A DNA stretch of 64,000 nt, taken from positions 82,951,647-83,015,646 of the forward strand of contig CM045770.1 of the NCBI GenBank assembly GCA_025200525.1. Direction: 5' to 3'. Positions 47,133-58,536 of this stretch are shown in pieces. Origin of the DNA: Camellia lanceoleosa. Its lineage: Eukaryota; Streptophyta; Magnoliopsida; Ericales; Theaceae. A model generated the notes under the pieces. That model saw only the letters and a list, made by a program, of their open reading frames with translations, ran no database searches and was not told the origin of the DNA. Made by a program: the position numbers and the translations under genes. Position 1 is the first letter of the stretch, and each line of letters opens with the position of its first letter.

Positions 47133-48330
47133 TGCATGGCATGGTATCATTTGGTAGGTAATTTCAGACCATAAACTTCTACCATGCTCTCATGTTTATC
47201 ACTCTTTCATTGTGTTTAAGAGTTATGCCCTTATGTCTTGTTTGTGAGCTAATTTGGGAGCTTATCTTTCTTCCCATCTTTGTTATGAGTCTAGCATGTT
47301 TTTGCTACCATTTTGACTTGTTTTAGGTCTGTTTTGAGTGCTTTAGGTCATTTGAGCATTGCTTGGTATGGTTGTAGTGTAAAGCCCTTGACTAGCTTTG
47401 TATTTCAAGTCTCTTGGCATGCTTTATTTGAGCTATTTGCATGATATGGCTTCACTTTGCATGTAATTTCAGAGCATATTTCATTGCCATACACTCGCAT
47501 CTTTCACTCTTTCAATGCTTTGGAGGGTTGGTGCTTTATGCCTTAAACATGAGCCATTATGTATGCCATCTTGCCTAAGCTTTTAGGCTATCATTTCAGT
47601 GTGTTTTTGGTATTTTTTTCCCATTCCATAACTCTAATTTTTGTTAGTGAAGTCATCTCATGCTTGGTTTTGGTAGGTGTAGTGTAATCCTCCTTATTGG
47701 CCTTACATACTCCATGCTTCATGCCTTTCATGCTAGCTTGTTTTAGCTACACTCCGTGCATGTTTTAGCATCATTTTGACATGCTCTAGGACTGTTTTGG
47801 GTTTCCTTGGCCATATGGTTTATGTATTGCATAGTTGTAGTGCAATTAGCCTTGCTAGCTTCAAGCTTTGAGCCTCCTAGCATGCTTCATTTGTAACATA
47901 TGCATGATTTGGCATCATCTACCATGTTATTTCAGAGCATATAGCATTGCCATGTTCTTAATTCTTTCGCTCTTTGAGTGCTTTTAAGAGTTGTGTATTA
48001 TTGCTTTGTTTGTGGCCTAGCTTGTATGCATGCATGCCTAGACTTTTGAGTTCTCATTTCAGCATGTTTTGGTCTTTGTTTTGACCTATTTGTGCTTTGT
48101 CTATGGCTAGTTCATTCATTTGTGCCATATATTGCATGCCTCTTGTGTAGTCCTCCTTGGTAGCTTTGTGCCTTAAGGACCCTAGCATGCAATGCTTATG
48201 TTGTTTGGATGATTTGGCATCATTTCACATGATATTTCAGAGCATTTAGTGTTGTTACACTTCCATGTTTGTCACTCCTTGAGCACTTTTGAGAGTTGTA
48301 CTCTTATGCTTAATTGGTGAGTCAATGCAT
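47133..48330 (+). repeat. Four diverged modules inside solo LTR B
   Basis: Segments of about 115 bp near 47133, 47441, 47913 and 48206 share the order GATTTGGCATCAT, ATTTCAGAGCAT, CACTCTTT and GAGAGTTG or similar, followed by TATGCCTT-type sequence. Distances between starts are about 308, 472 and 293 bp. LTR C has two such modules (about 55671 and 56131). Confidence 0.7.
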
Positions 48331-48560
48331 GAGCATGCATTTTCTAGCCTTTCATGCCATCTTTTAAGAGTGTTTTGGCCATTATCTTGGCATGCATGAA
48401 GTTTATTTGGGGTTGGTTTAGTCCATTGTGCATTGTATAGCCTTGGTGTTGTGTGCCTTAATGCTTAAGGACCTTGTTTTGACATACTTATGTTGCATTG
48501 CATTGTGTTTGGCATATTGTTGCATTGCATTTGTGTTTGGATAGGGTGTTAGTCCAAACA

Positions 48561-48614
48561 CGAGAAACGAGGGACGTTTCATACTTGAAGTGATGAAACG
48601 TGCCTCATTTCTCG
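48561..48614 (+). other. 54-nt hairpin in solo LTR B
   Basis: CGAGAAACGAGGGACGTTTC on the left pairs with GAAACGTGCCTCATTTCTCG on the right across a loop of about ten bases (ACTTGAAGTG). The stem is about 22 bp with two mismatched positions. The same structure is in LTR C at 56484-56537. Confidence 0.75.
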
Positions 48615-50516
48615 GTCGCCGACCCTCTTGATCAATCATGATAGAGGTTAAGGCCCTTATGTGTTATTTGTGCATTCATTAACATTGAATTGTGCAATCT
48701 TGGCTCCTCGGCCATCGTGCATAGCGATGTTTGGTTGGTGGCCCGAGAGTCAAGTACTACACTCCCTTGAGCTTAAGAAATGATAGGGAGGGTGGTTGTG
48801 TACACATATCTTGCAAATACACCACCATACCCCTTCTTGTTCTCTGTTGCAACAAACTGGAAGTGTGCAGGATTTTCTGGTCGGCAAACGAGAAAAAGTA
48901 GCTAGTTGACCACTTTTTCTGGTCTGTAGCAAATGTAAGTGGTCGGCAGGTGGTTGGCAACACCAATAACTGGTCAGCAATGCTCCTAGAGGTCTCTATG
49001 ATGGAGTAGAAGCTATCTAGAGCTTTGTGCAGAGTTCTGAGAACAAATGCAAACAGAGGCAAATTGGGGCATCGTGATGGATTTCCAAATGAGGCGACCG
49101 AGCATGCATGCACTTCTCACCCTGAGGACTTCTTGTTACTTCTTTACTTAGTTGCTTAGCTTAGTTAGCTATTTGGTTCTGTACTTAAATAGTTAATGCC
49201 CTTAGCTATTCAATTTGTGTTGTAATAGCTAGTTAGTTAACTTGTTAGTTAATTAGCTTGTTTTGTAATAATTAGTTAACTAGGATTAGTTAATTAGTTT
49301 CGTTTTGTAATAATTAATTTAATTAGCTTAGATTAGCTAGTTAGCTTATTATTCAGACCCTCCCTTGAGAGGGCATAACTGTTGTAATAAGTGTGTGTGT
49401 GTGTGTGATGCATGTCTTCCAACCCCTATTTCTTTCTCTCTTTTACTTATCCACTTTCGATGATTAGTTTTAGGGCATATTTCAATTAGCATACTTATGC
49501 TTGCATGCGTGCATCCATTCATCTTTTTTGCATGCATCGGGCTCGGCGCATCATTCAAACTGTATTGTATTTCAATACCAATTTGAATACATGTATCAAT
49601 TGTTACATTTCATATGTCATCTTAGAATAGCTGAGCCTATTTTAGCTGCATTTTTGCATGTGTTGCATTAGGCATCTTAACATAGCTAGGATCATGCATT
49701 GATTGCTAACTAGCTTCTTTTTTGGCTAGGAGTACACTGTGAGTGTTTTCGCTTTAGCATCCTTGCATGTGTGTAAGTGATTGCCATGATTAGCATGCTT
49801 TCCATGAGGCTAACTGCTTAAGTGTTTAACTGCATGAATGCCTGTGGATGAAGATTGGATTGCTTGAATTGGGACAATTCATCAAAATGTGAGTTTTTAG
49901 CCCACTTGAGGGTGGCAAAATCATCATGTTTTAAGCCCACTTGAGGGTGGCAAATCCGCGTCTTAGCCTACTTGCGAATAGTAACTTCAAACCATTTTCA
50001 AACAAACAAACATGAGATGTTTTGTTCCAAATTGAGCGATTTAGTCTATACTTGTATGCTGTGCACATCACATAGTAAGCTAGCTAATAAACCGGAATAA
50101 GAACACATGTGTTTTCAAAAAACAACATATTATGTTAGTAAAGGCCGATCCTTTGATCAGGCGAGCGGGGGTGCTCATTGCATGACCTTCCCCTCTCGTA
50201 CCCAAGTTCCCAAGCCGAGGCAACTTTGGTGATGACGAACACGTGGTTTTAGGCACGAGTCAGGGTTTTCTAAATTTCCAAAATAAAATATTTAGGTGGC
50301 GACTCTGAAATCTGGCAAAGCAGTCCATGTTTGGCACTTTTTGATTAAAATCGATTTTCCAAAATGATTTGCCGGATTTGGACTCTTTGGTGATTTATCA
50401 GTCTCACATTGCACTTTGTTATATTAGCTTCAGAACCGTAACATGAGTCCGAACTGTAGTAGCTAAGAACTACAATTCGCAGCTTCGCGCGCGGAGCGGA
50501 GTTCGGGCGGTCTACA

Positions 50517-50978
50517 GTGACAGTCAGCATTGGTTTATTGTAGATTTGCATAGCACTGAATCAACGAAGAGATGCAAGATGACATGGCTTCAACGGTTAG
50601 TCATATTTAAATTCAAAATCATGAGGGAAGCCTAACTACAGATATGGCATAGTGGAGCTAACTATAAGGCAGCATGATTAGCGACCATGGAGGGATGGTT
50701 CGATGATTAGAAATGCAGTTCGACGGTTGTCATTAAGAAGTATAAATAGCAGAGAAGGCCACAGAAAGTGCCCCCAAACTCATATCCAAAAAACTAGTTT
50801 TATCTACTTTATTTTTCCTTCCAGTTTTTACATTTCTTGTTCTTTACATTTTTGTACTTCAAATTCCTGCACTGCACTTCGTTCATAGAAGTAGTTTCAA
50901 GTAGTTTGTTGCTGTAAACCTCTATGAGGTTGATTTGGATCTTTGTAAGTCTTTCATTTTACTTAATGAAATACTACA
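50517..50978 (+). promoter_or_regulatory. LTR-like fragment with TATA box right of solo LTR B
   Basis: AGTATAAATAGCAGAGAAGG at about 50737-50756 is a strong TATA context, followed by a T-rich leader and CTTAATGAAATACTACA near 50961-50978, which looks like the polyadenylation region and end of an LTR. This could be the R-U5 half of the 3' LTR of element F, cut by solo LTR B. Without a second copy this is inference. Confidence 0.4.
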
Positions 50979-51976
50979 ATTGTTCTTCATTTAATCATTG
51001 TTTGCTTAATTCTCCTAAACAAAGCCACAAGTAAAAGTCCTCTTCATTGAGGCTGAAAGAACTAAAACATAATCGTCTGATAATGGGTTGACAATTAATA
51101 TTCTGTAAGGACTGATTGATCCTTACTAGCATGCTCACAATTACAAAAATAACCTTCGAAAGCCAAAAAACCAACACCAACATAAAGAAAAACTATAAGT
51201 ATATATAATAGGACCACAGAATTAAACATTACCTTTTTCCATTAGATGTGTCGTACTGGCATGGTTTGTTAATTTTATTTAATTCTTTAGTATTTTTTAA
51301 AATATTTTAAAAGGTTTTTCAATTTGAGATTTTAATTGATTAGACGAACCAGAAGTACAATATATAATAATAACAATAAGGAAAGAAGTCAATTTTTTAA
51401 AATCTTTTTTCAAAATTTCTTACCTTTTAGATCCTTCTATATGGACAAAAAGACTAAAAAAATGGACACAAATTGTTTTTAAATCTAAAAAAAAATAAAA
51501 AAAAATAAAAACTCTGTTTGGTTTGAAGTTTTCAAAAATATTTTTTTTGAGTTTTCAATTTGTATTTTTATTGATTTTTATAAATATTTTAATCTTGATA
51601 TACTTATAAAGTATAAAATTTATGCAAAAATATTTAAAAAATTCATTGAATATAACAAAAATACAAAAACATATTGAATTTTCATTTTTTTAATATATTT
51701 TTATTTGGTAAATTGTTTTTAAAAAAAATTACAAAAATTATACTTTTAAGTGTATCTAAAAAACAAAAAATTTACATAAAAAATTATGAAAATACTAAAA
51801 ATTAAAAATGTGAAAGATAAAAAAAATAATTTTCAAAAAAATAGAGATAACCAAAGAAGATGAATGTGATCTTTTTTATTTTTATTTAACTAGGTGGTAA
51901 ATCTAGCATAAAAATGTGAGTGATAGAATTCTAATATAGAAAAACTAACCAACGTAACGTAACGATTATTTTTAAA
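50979..51976. other. AT-rich non-coding DNA
   Basis: No coding frame with recognisable content. It contains one MITE-like copy (51515-51857) and ends at the left direct repeat of the foldback MITE. Composition resembles 34816-38199. Confidence 0.5.
51515..51857. mobile_element. AT-rich MITE-like repeat, copy 3 (inverted)
   Basis: Left end TGTTTGGTTTGAAGTTTT corresponds to the reverse complement of the right ends of the copies at 35433 and 36515. The right end has ATAACCAAAGA. It is more diverged and shorter than the other two. Confidence 0.4.
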
Positions 51977-52376
51977 GGGACTGGCCTTCTTTCAGTTTGT
52001 GATCGGACTAGAGGGTACTATTGGATCTATGGAGGTCCACAACGGGTCTTGTTTCAATAATTTGAACCATTCAATGTGTGGAACTGGCCGAGTATTATAT
52101 GCCTATAAAAATCACGTTGATTGAATATCGATAACTACGTGATCAAATCAGTTTTGTATTAAAAAAAATGGATGGTGAAAAAGTAAACGGTTGACAGAAA
52201 TCTAATTTGATGAGATAGCTATCAATATCCGATTAATATGATTTTTTACAGGTATATAGTACTCGACGATTTATACACATTGAACAGTTTGAGTTATTGA
52301 AATGAGACCCGTGATGGAGTCCCACAGGCCCAACAGTACCCTCAAGTCCGTGATTGGACTGGAGGGAAGCTCAGCC
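51977..52376. mobile_element. Foldback MITE with 10-bp direct repeats (Mutator-like)
   Basis: A 400-bp element whose two halves are inverted copies of each other over nearly the whole length. Examples: GACTAGAGGGTACT on the left against AGTACCCTCAAGTCC on the right; ACGGGTCTTGTTTCAATAA against TTATTGAAATGAGACCCGT; GAGTATTATATGCCT against AGGTATATAGTACTC. The flanks are identical direct repeats, TATTTTTAAA at 51967-51976 and 52377-52386. Target duplications of 9-10 bp are characteristic of Mutator-like elements. No coding capacity. Confidence 0.82.
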
Positions 52377-52503
52377 TATTTTTAAAATAGACTAATGCTG
52401 GTCGAAGGTTGACTATCATGACAAGAAATTATTCTTATGCTCCGAAGACAAAATTCATGTGGTACTCTTATTTGATATTTATTTGTTGAAATATTAGGAT
52501 TTG

Positions 52504-53164
52504 TGTGGAGGTGGAAATGGAACACTCATTCGGTTCAAACAAGCCTTTGATCTTCCAACTGTCACCTACAATAGAAATAAACTCCGGACGGTGGTGCCAG
52601 GATTAGTACTCCGATGGACAAGTTAGTTCTTGTATAAGGGTTGGTTTTTTTAGGTATCTTGGGGTTCAAGTTCTTCAGTACATTCCTCTTTCTCCAGTCT
52701 ATCTCCACCTTTTATAGAATAACCTTTCTCGATTGTCGCTCCATGTAGCTTAGCCTCTCATCACTATCCTATCAGGGCCTATACCTTTACTATACTTCCA
52801 TGAAAGGTACACTCTGGTCCTACTTGGTTGGGCCATGCTGAAAACCCCGGCATATTTTGCTTTCCTATTTAGCACAGATACCCTTTACTCGACGTACTCT
52901 ATATTGCTGTGTGTACTCGGCCCAAGCCCAACATTGAATGGGCTTGGGCTTTATTCGGCCCATCTTAGATGGGCTTGGATACTATGTTTGCCGCTTTTGG
53001 TAATCTTTTTCTTGGCCACCACAACCACCCCCAAAGCACAAAGTCAACTGGTTTGCCGAGTGGTCCTCATGCTTGGCTCCCGCTATGCTGACTTTGTATA
53101 GCTATACTGCACTAATCATAGTTTGTTCCTAGAAATGTGAACTCGTAGTGGGCACAATGTCACA
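52504..53164 (-). mobile_element. 3' LTR of element G (about 660 bp, borders approximate)
   Basis: In minus orientation it begins about TGTGACATTGTGCCCAC (53164) and ends near CCACCTCCACA (52504). A TATA box (TATAAAAGG) lies near 52708-52716 on this strand. Towards the end an AACTTGTCCATCGGAGTACT-like segment corresponds to the CTTGATCGTCGGAGTGCC segment of LTR D. It is placed next to an antisense gene as in element E. No second LTR is in the window, so borders rest on TG..CA and similarity only. Confidence 0.55.
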
Positions 53165-54349
53165 CCTGATACAATGAATGGGACCCAATGGGGATACCTA
53201 AACCTTTCTATCCATTCTTTTTCTTCTGGTTCTATTTATTGTGATTTAAAAATTCCGCCGCCTTTGCCTGTTCGTTTCTGAAAAGACCTTATTCCTCAAT
53301 CCTTTCAATTTCTAGCACTTGATTACAACTACAGCTGCCCTCGTTTTCTCAGACACTCCCCATTTTAATCTTGTAAGTCCTCTGAACCTTTCTTTTCATT
53401 TGCTCTGGGCTTTTTCTGTTGATTTTTTCAATTTTGCTCCACTACCGGTCTATCCCTTTTCGCCTTTGGTTTGTTCGACTCTTAACACCTCCATGGCAAA
53501 CTATTTGAAAGCTTTGCTTTCTGAGTGCAAAGTTACTTCTTTTTGCCGTCATTACTTCGTTCCCGACGATGTCCAAATAGAGCTCGTTGCAGATATAGTG
53601 GTGGATATGGAGAGAATGAACACTAATGCCATAGTGTTTCCATTGCTAGCCATTACAGAAGGCGGGGTGCGTCATCCCTTGCACCCATTTCTTTGCACTG
53701 TTCTTCGTTATTGGGGGTTGATTCCCTCATAACTGAACATCAATTTTTATTGAATAGTCATGGATAACGTAACATTCAACCGCTGACTGGGAATCAATCT
53801 AGGGATCCCCACCATTCAGCACTGCTATGCCTTTGCAAAATCATTCGGTCGGCAAGGGCATTTTTTCCTTAGGGCCAAGGATACAGATCACTAATTGGTG
53901 ATTATGCTTGCTAGCTTAGGCAAGAGAGTGGACGATGTCAAGGTCTTGGTGAGTGGAAACTGGAAATTCTGTGTGGAAGAGGACCGCTCAGACCTAATTC
54001 CAAGGCAAGAAAGGGAACTAGGTGGCCGAGTAACGCAACAGTCATTTTAAATTTGATTCAACTATCAATGTACTAACAGTTGTGTCATTGTAGGCGTAGA
54101 CACCCCATTTTGACCGTCCTCAAAACTTGGACTTCATCGTTTGAACACTCGATGATCATCCATGCTCATGTTCGTTTTGAGTTCCTGAAGGTCGCGGCTA
54201 CGCGCCTTGCCTTAGAACCTCTCAACTTGTCTGTTTTATGCTTGGTTGTGGACCAAGGACTTGTGGTTTTGTTTCTGAGGGAAGATGGTGGCTTGTTGGC
54301 CAGCCTTACAACCCATTGGCCAAGCCTTGTGCTTATCGGCCATGTTTTC

Positions 54350-54585
54350 TTGTCATCGACCATCAGTGATGGTCGATCGACACTTTTTTTGGCCAATCGG
54401 CACTCTTTTTGGACGATCGGCCATATCTTTTGGCCGAGGCCTTTTTATTTACTTTTGCAGATAATTTTGTGCCAGCTGTGACAGCTAGTGAGCACAGATT
54501 TCATCCTCCATACACGTGTATGGAGGGATTGAACCAAACCCTTAGCTTGTCCAATAAGCTTAGGATTTGACTTTCTATAAGAAGC
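54350..54585 (+). promoter_or_regulatory. U3 promoter modules of solo LTR C
   Basis: In order: CGATCGGCC and GGCCAATCGGC motifs (about 54355-54440), TGCCAGCTGTGACAGCTAG (54470-54488), the 22-bp CACGTG palindrome (54505-54526) and TTTCTATAAG (54572-54581). Order and spacing match the element A LTRs. Confidence 0.65.
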
Positions 54586-56483
54586 GAGACCCTTCTCCCT
54601 TTCCAGAGGTTCTGAAAAGTTGATATACAAAACATATATATATATATATCTCTCTCTATATTTCTTCTTCTCTCTCTATATTTGTGCTTGTTTGTGCTCA
54701 AAAGTGCATTTTCTTCACACTTTTGCACACAAACACCTAGTGAAACACCACACTCTTGTTGCTGAGGCACTTTGAAGTTGATTTTGGTGTTTTTGGACTG
54801 GTTTTGATCAAAAAAGGCTGCTGGAGTTGTTACTCTAAAGTTGTTCTACAAGGGTGAGCTTCTAACCTCTTAAACCCTTGTTTTTTATTAAGCTTTTGGC
54901 CCTATTTGCATGTTGTTTTAGGCCTAACTTTATACTACAAAAAGTTTTGATTTTTAGTGCTTAAGATGTTTGTTGAAGGCTTCTTTGGTGTTGGGGGTGA
55001 TCTATTCCCTTGCATGCCTTGTTTGGCTTTGTTTTGTACCATCACTTTAGGCCTTTGAGATCACTTTCTCTTGGCCTTTTAACCATTGAAATCCAATGGA
55101 TTTTCAATGGTAAAACTTGTGTTTTGAGGTTCCAAATAGGAGAGGGTCATCCTCTCTCTTAGTGTCTTGTATGCTTGCCTTGTTGGTCTCATGTTTGAGC
55201 ATGTTTGTTAAGCTTGTGTTGGCTTGTTCTTAGCATGTTTTTAGCCTTATTTCAGCATGGCATACCTTTGTTTTGGTTTGGTTTAGTCACCTTTTGCATG
55301 CTATTTACACTTGTAGTGTAATTCTCACAAACTAGCTTTGTATGCCTCATGTTTGAGCATGTATTTCTAGCATGTTTTGGCCATATCTTAGCATGTTTTT
55401 GGTATTGTTTTGCCATGTTATACCTCTGTCTAAGGTTGGTTTGATAGCCTTTTGCATGCTCTATGCACTTGTAGTGCAATTCCATTCATTGGCCTAATGT
55501 GTATCATGCTTTAGACCATCATTCTAGTATGATTTTGGCTTAACTCTAGCAAGCTTTTGTTTTGTTTTAAGTTTTTTGGGTCTTGCATGCATTGCTTTGT
55601 ATAGCCATGGTTCAATCTAGCTCACTAGCTTTGAGTTTCCAAGCCACTAACATGCATTGTTTGGGCTACTTTCATGATTTGGTATCATTTCATATGTGAT
55701 TTCAGTGCATGTTTCATGTTCACACACTCACATTTGTCACTCTTTCCATGCTTTGGAAGGTTGGCTCTTTATGCCTTAAACATGAGTCATTGTGTATGCC
55801 ACTACGCCTAGGCCTTTGGGCTATCATTTCAGTGTATTTTTGGTCTTGTTTTGCCATGATATAACTCTGATTTTTGTTGGCGAAGCCATCTCATGCTTGG
55901 TCTTGGTAGGTGTAGTGTAATCCTCCATTTTGGCTTTGCATACTTCATGCTTCATGCCCTTCATGCTAGTATGTTTTAGCTTTGGTCCACGCATGTTTTA
56001 GCATCATTTTGGCATGTTCTAGGATTGTTTTGGGTTGTCTTGGCCATATGCTTCGTGTTTTGTATAGCTATAGTGCAAGTGCCTATGCTAGCTTCAAGCT
56101 TTGAGCCCTCTTGCATGCCATACTTGTGTTGTTTAAGTGGTTTGACACCATTCCATACATGATTTTAGAGCTTATAGTGTTGTCACACATCCATGTTTTT
56201 CACTCTTTAAGTGCTCTTAAGAGTTGTATCTTTATGCCTTAATTCTTGAGCCAATTGGCATACATTCTTGTCTTGCCTTTCCATGCTTTTCATGCCATCA
56301 TTTCAGCACTATTGGCTGCTGTTTTGGGCATGATTGAGGTCTGTCCATATCCGGTTTAAGTCCATATAGCATGTTGTTGCATGCTTGTTGCATTGCATGA
56401 TATTTGCATGCTTGTTGTTTGCATTGTGTTGACATGCTCATGTTGCATTGCATTTGTGTTTGGATAGGGTGTTAGTCCAAACA

Positions 56484-56537
56484 CGAGAAACAAGGGATGT
56501 TTCATTCTTGAAATGATGAAACATGCCTCATTTCTCG
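56484..56537 (+). other. 54-nt hairpin in solo LTR C
   Basis: CGAGAAACAAGGGATGTTTC pairs with GAAACATGCCTCATTTCTCG. Compared with LTR B, one stem pair has changed from C-G to T-A on both sides (ACGTTTC..GAAACGT to ATGTTTC..GAAACAT), keeping the pairing. Confidence 0.75.
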
Positions 56538-58536
56538 GTCGTCGACCCTCTTGATCATGCATGATAAAGGTTAAGGCATTTATGTGTTTTTGTGCATTCA
56601 TTTGAAATTGACTTGTGCAACTCGGCATCTTTGGCCATCATACATTGAGATGCGTAATTGGTGGCTCAATAGTCGAGCACTACACTCCTTTAAGCTTTAA
56701 ACATGATAAGGGGTGTGGTTGTACACACATTTTCTTGCAAATACATTGCCATGCCTCTGTTAGTGCTTTGTTGCAGCAAAATGAGAAGTTTGCAGGAAGA
56801 AGTGGCCGATCGGCTATCAAAATTGGTCGATAGCCATAAAAATTGGCCGATGATCATTATACTTAGCTGATGGCCTTTCCACTTGGCCGACCACCCCTCA
56901 GATTGTTCCTAAGGTGGGTCAGAAGCACTATGGAAGTTGGCACAATTTTCAGAGATACAGAACAGTGCAAACAGAGGCATCACGAGGCACGGTAGTGGAT
57001 TTCCGAGCGAAGTCGACTGAGTATGCATACACCTCTCTCCTTGAGGCTGTTTTAATTGCTTTGTGTAGTTAGTTAATTTGTAAATTAATTAGTTAATGTA
57101 TTTGCTAAATAATTCCATCTTTGTAATATTATAATTAGCTTAGCTTATTCTTTTGGACCCTCCGTCGAGGGGGCACAATTGTTGTAATAAGTGTGCGTGT
57201 GTGTGATGCATGTCTTCCAACCCCATTTCTTTTTCCCTTTTACTTATCCGCTTTCAGTGGTTAGTTTTAGGACATATTTCAATTAGCATACTTATGCTTT
57301 ACATGCGTGCATCATTCATCTGTTTTGCATGCACCAGGTTCGGCGCATGATACAAACTGCATTGTATTTCAATACACTTTCTTGAATACGTGTTTCAAAG
57401 CATGTTATCAAGTATTGCACTCACATGACATCTTAGAATAGCCGAGCCTATTTTAAGTTACATTTTTGCATGTGTTGCATTAGGCATTCTTGACATAGTT
57501 AGGATCATGCATTGATTTCTAACTAGCTTCTTTTTTGGCTCAAAGTACTAGGTAAGCTTTTACGCTTTAGCATACTGCATGAGATGTGTATGTTGCCATG
57601 TATAGCATGCTTGCCATAAGGCTATTTGCTTAACTGATATAACTGTATGAATGCCTGTGGATGAAGGTTGGATTGCTTGAATTAGGACAATTCATCAAAA
57701 TGCAAGTTTTAAGCCCACTTGAGGTGGTAAAATCATGTTGTTTTCTAAGCTCACTTGAGGGTGGCAAATCCGCGTCTTAGCCTACTTGAGGGTAGTATCT
57801 TTCAAACCATTTTCGAAAAACAAACATGAGATGTTTTGTTCCAATTCTTGCGATCTAGTCTATACTTGTATGCTGTGCGCATCACGTAGTAAGTTAGCTA
57901 AATAACCGGAATAAGAACACATGTGTTTTCAAAACAACATATCATGATTAGTAGAGGCCGATCCTTCAATCGGGTGAGCGGAGGTGCTCATTTCAGGACC
58001 TTCCCCTCTCGTACCCAAGTTCCCGAGCCGAGACAACTTTGGTGATGACGGATACATGGCCTTAGGCACGAGTCAGGGTTTCTTAAATTTTGCAAAACAA
58101 AACATTTAGGTGGCGGCTCTGAAATCTGGCAAAGCAGCCCATGTTTGGTGCTTTTTGATTAAAATCGATTTTTCAAAACGATTTGCCAGATTTGGACTCT
58201 TTGGTGATTTATTAGTCTTACATTGCATTTTGTGAGATTAGATTCAGAACCGTGACATGAGTCCGAACTGTAGTAGCTAAGAACGACAATTCACGCCCTC
58301 ACGCGCGAAGCGGTATTTCGGGCAGTCTACAGTAGGTAACGACCTAAACAAGTCGATTGCCTTAAGAGACGAAGCTATCCTGTCGCAGATCAAGACAGCT
58401 CTCGAATACATTGGCCCAGCAAGTCTAGAAGGGCAAGGCTGTGCGGCACACATCCTCTTCAAACATAACCCATCTTACTTCACCTTTGTTGCTGTCGATC
58501 ATATCTCCATCTTTGAAGGAGAACGACAATTGACGG

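Larger units (their letters stand above)
45241..50516 (+). mobile_element. Solo LTR B (5.28 kb), Ogre-like family
   Basis: Starts TGTAGACACCCC and ends GGCGGTCTACA, the same termini as the LTRs of element A and solo LTR C. Flanks GTGGC and GTGAC form a 5-bp duplication with one mismatch. No internal element sequence is present. The last kilobase (49490-50516) matches the U5-side of the element A LTR and of LTR C; the first 800 bases are a diverged U3, including a (CT)n run at 46041-46064. Four repeated modules (47133-48330) account for its greater length than LTR C. Confidence 0.88.
54095..58331 (+). mobile_element. Solo LTR C (4.24 kb), same family as the LTRs of element A
   Basis: Starts CGTAGACACCCC (T of the usual TG mutated to C) and ends GGCAGTCTACA. 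It is flanked by perfect 5-bp repeats GTAGG at 54090-54094 and 58332-58336. The first 700 bases match the U3 of element A LTRs, and the last kilobase matches both A and B. No internal region remains, so the element was reduced by recombination between its two LTRs. An AT microsatellite is at 54634-54648. Confidence 0.93.

Noticed and set aside
20017..58331. Treating LTRs of A, B and C as identical-age copies
   Set aside because: B has a diverged first 800 bases and extra modules, and A lacks the hairpin, so they belong to related subfamilies rather than one recent burst.
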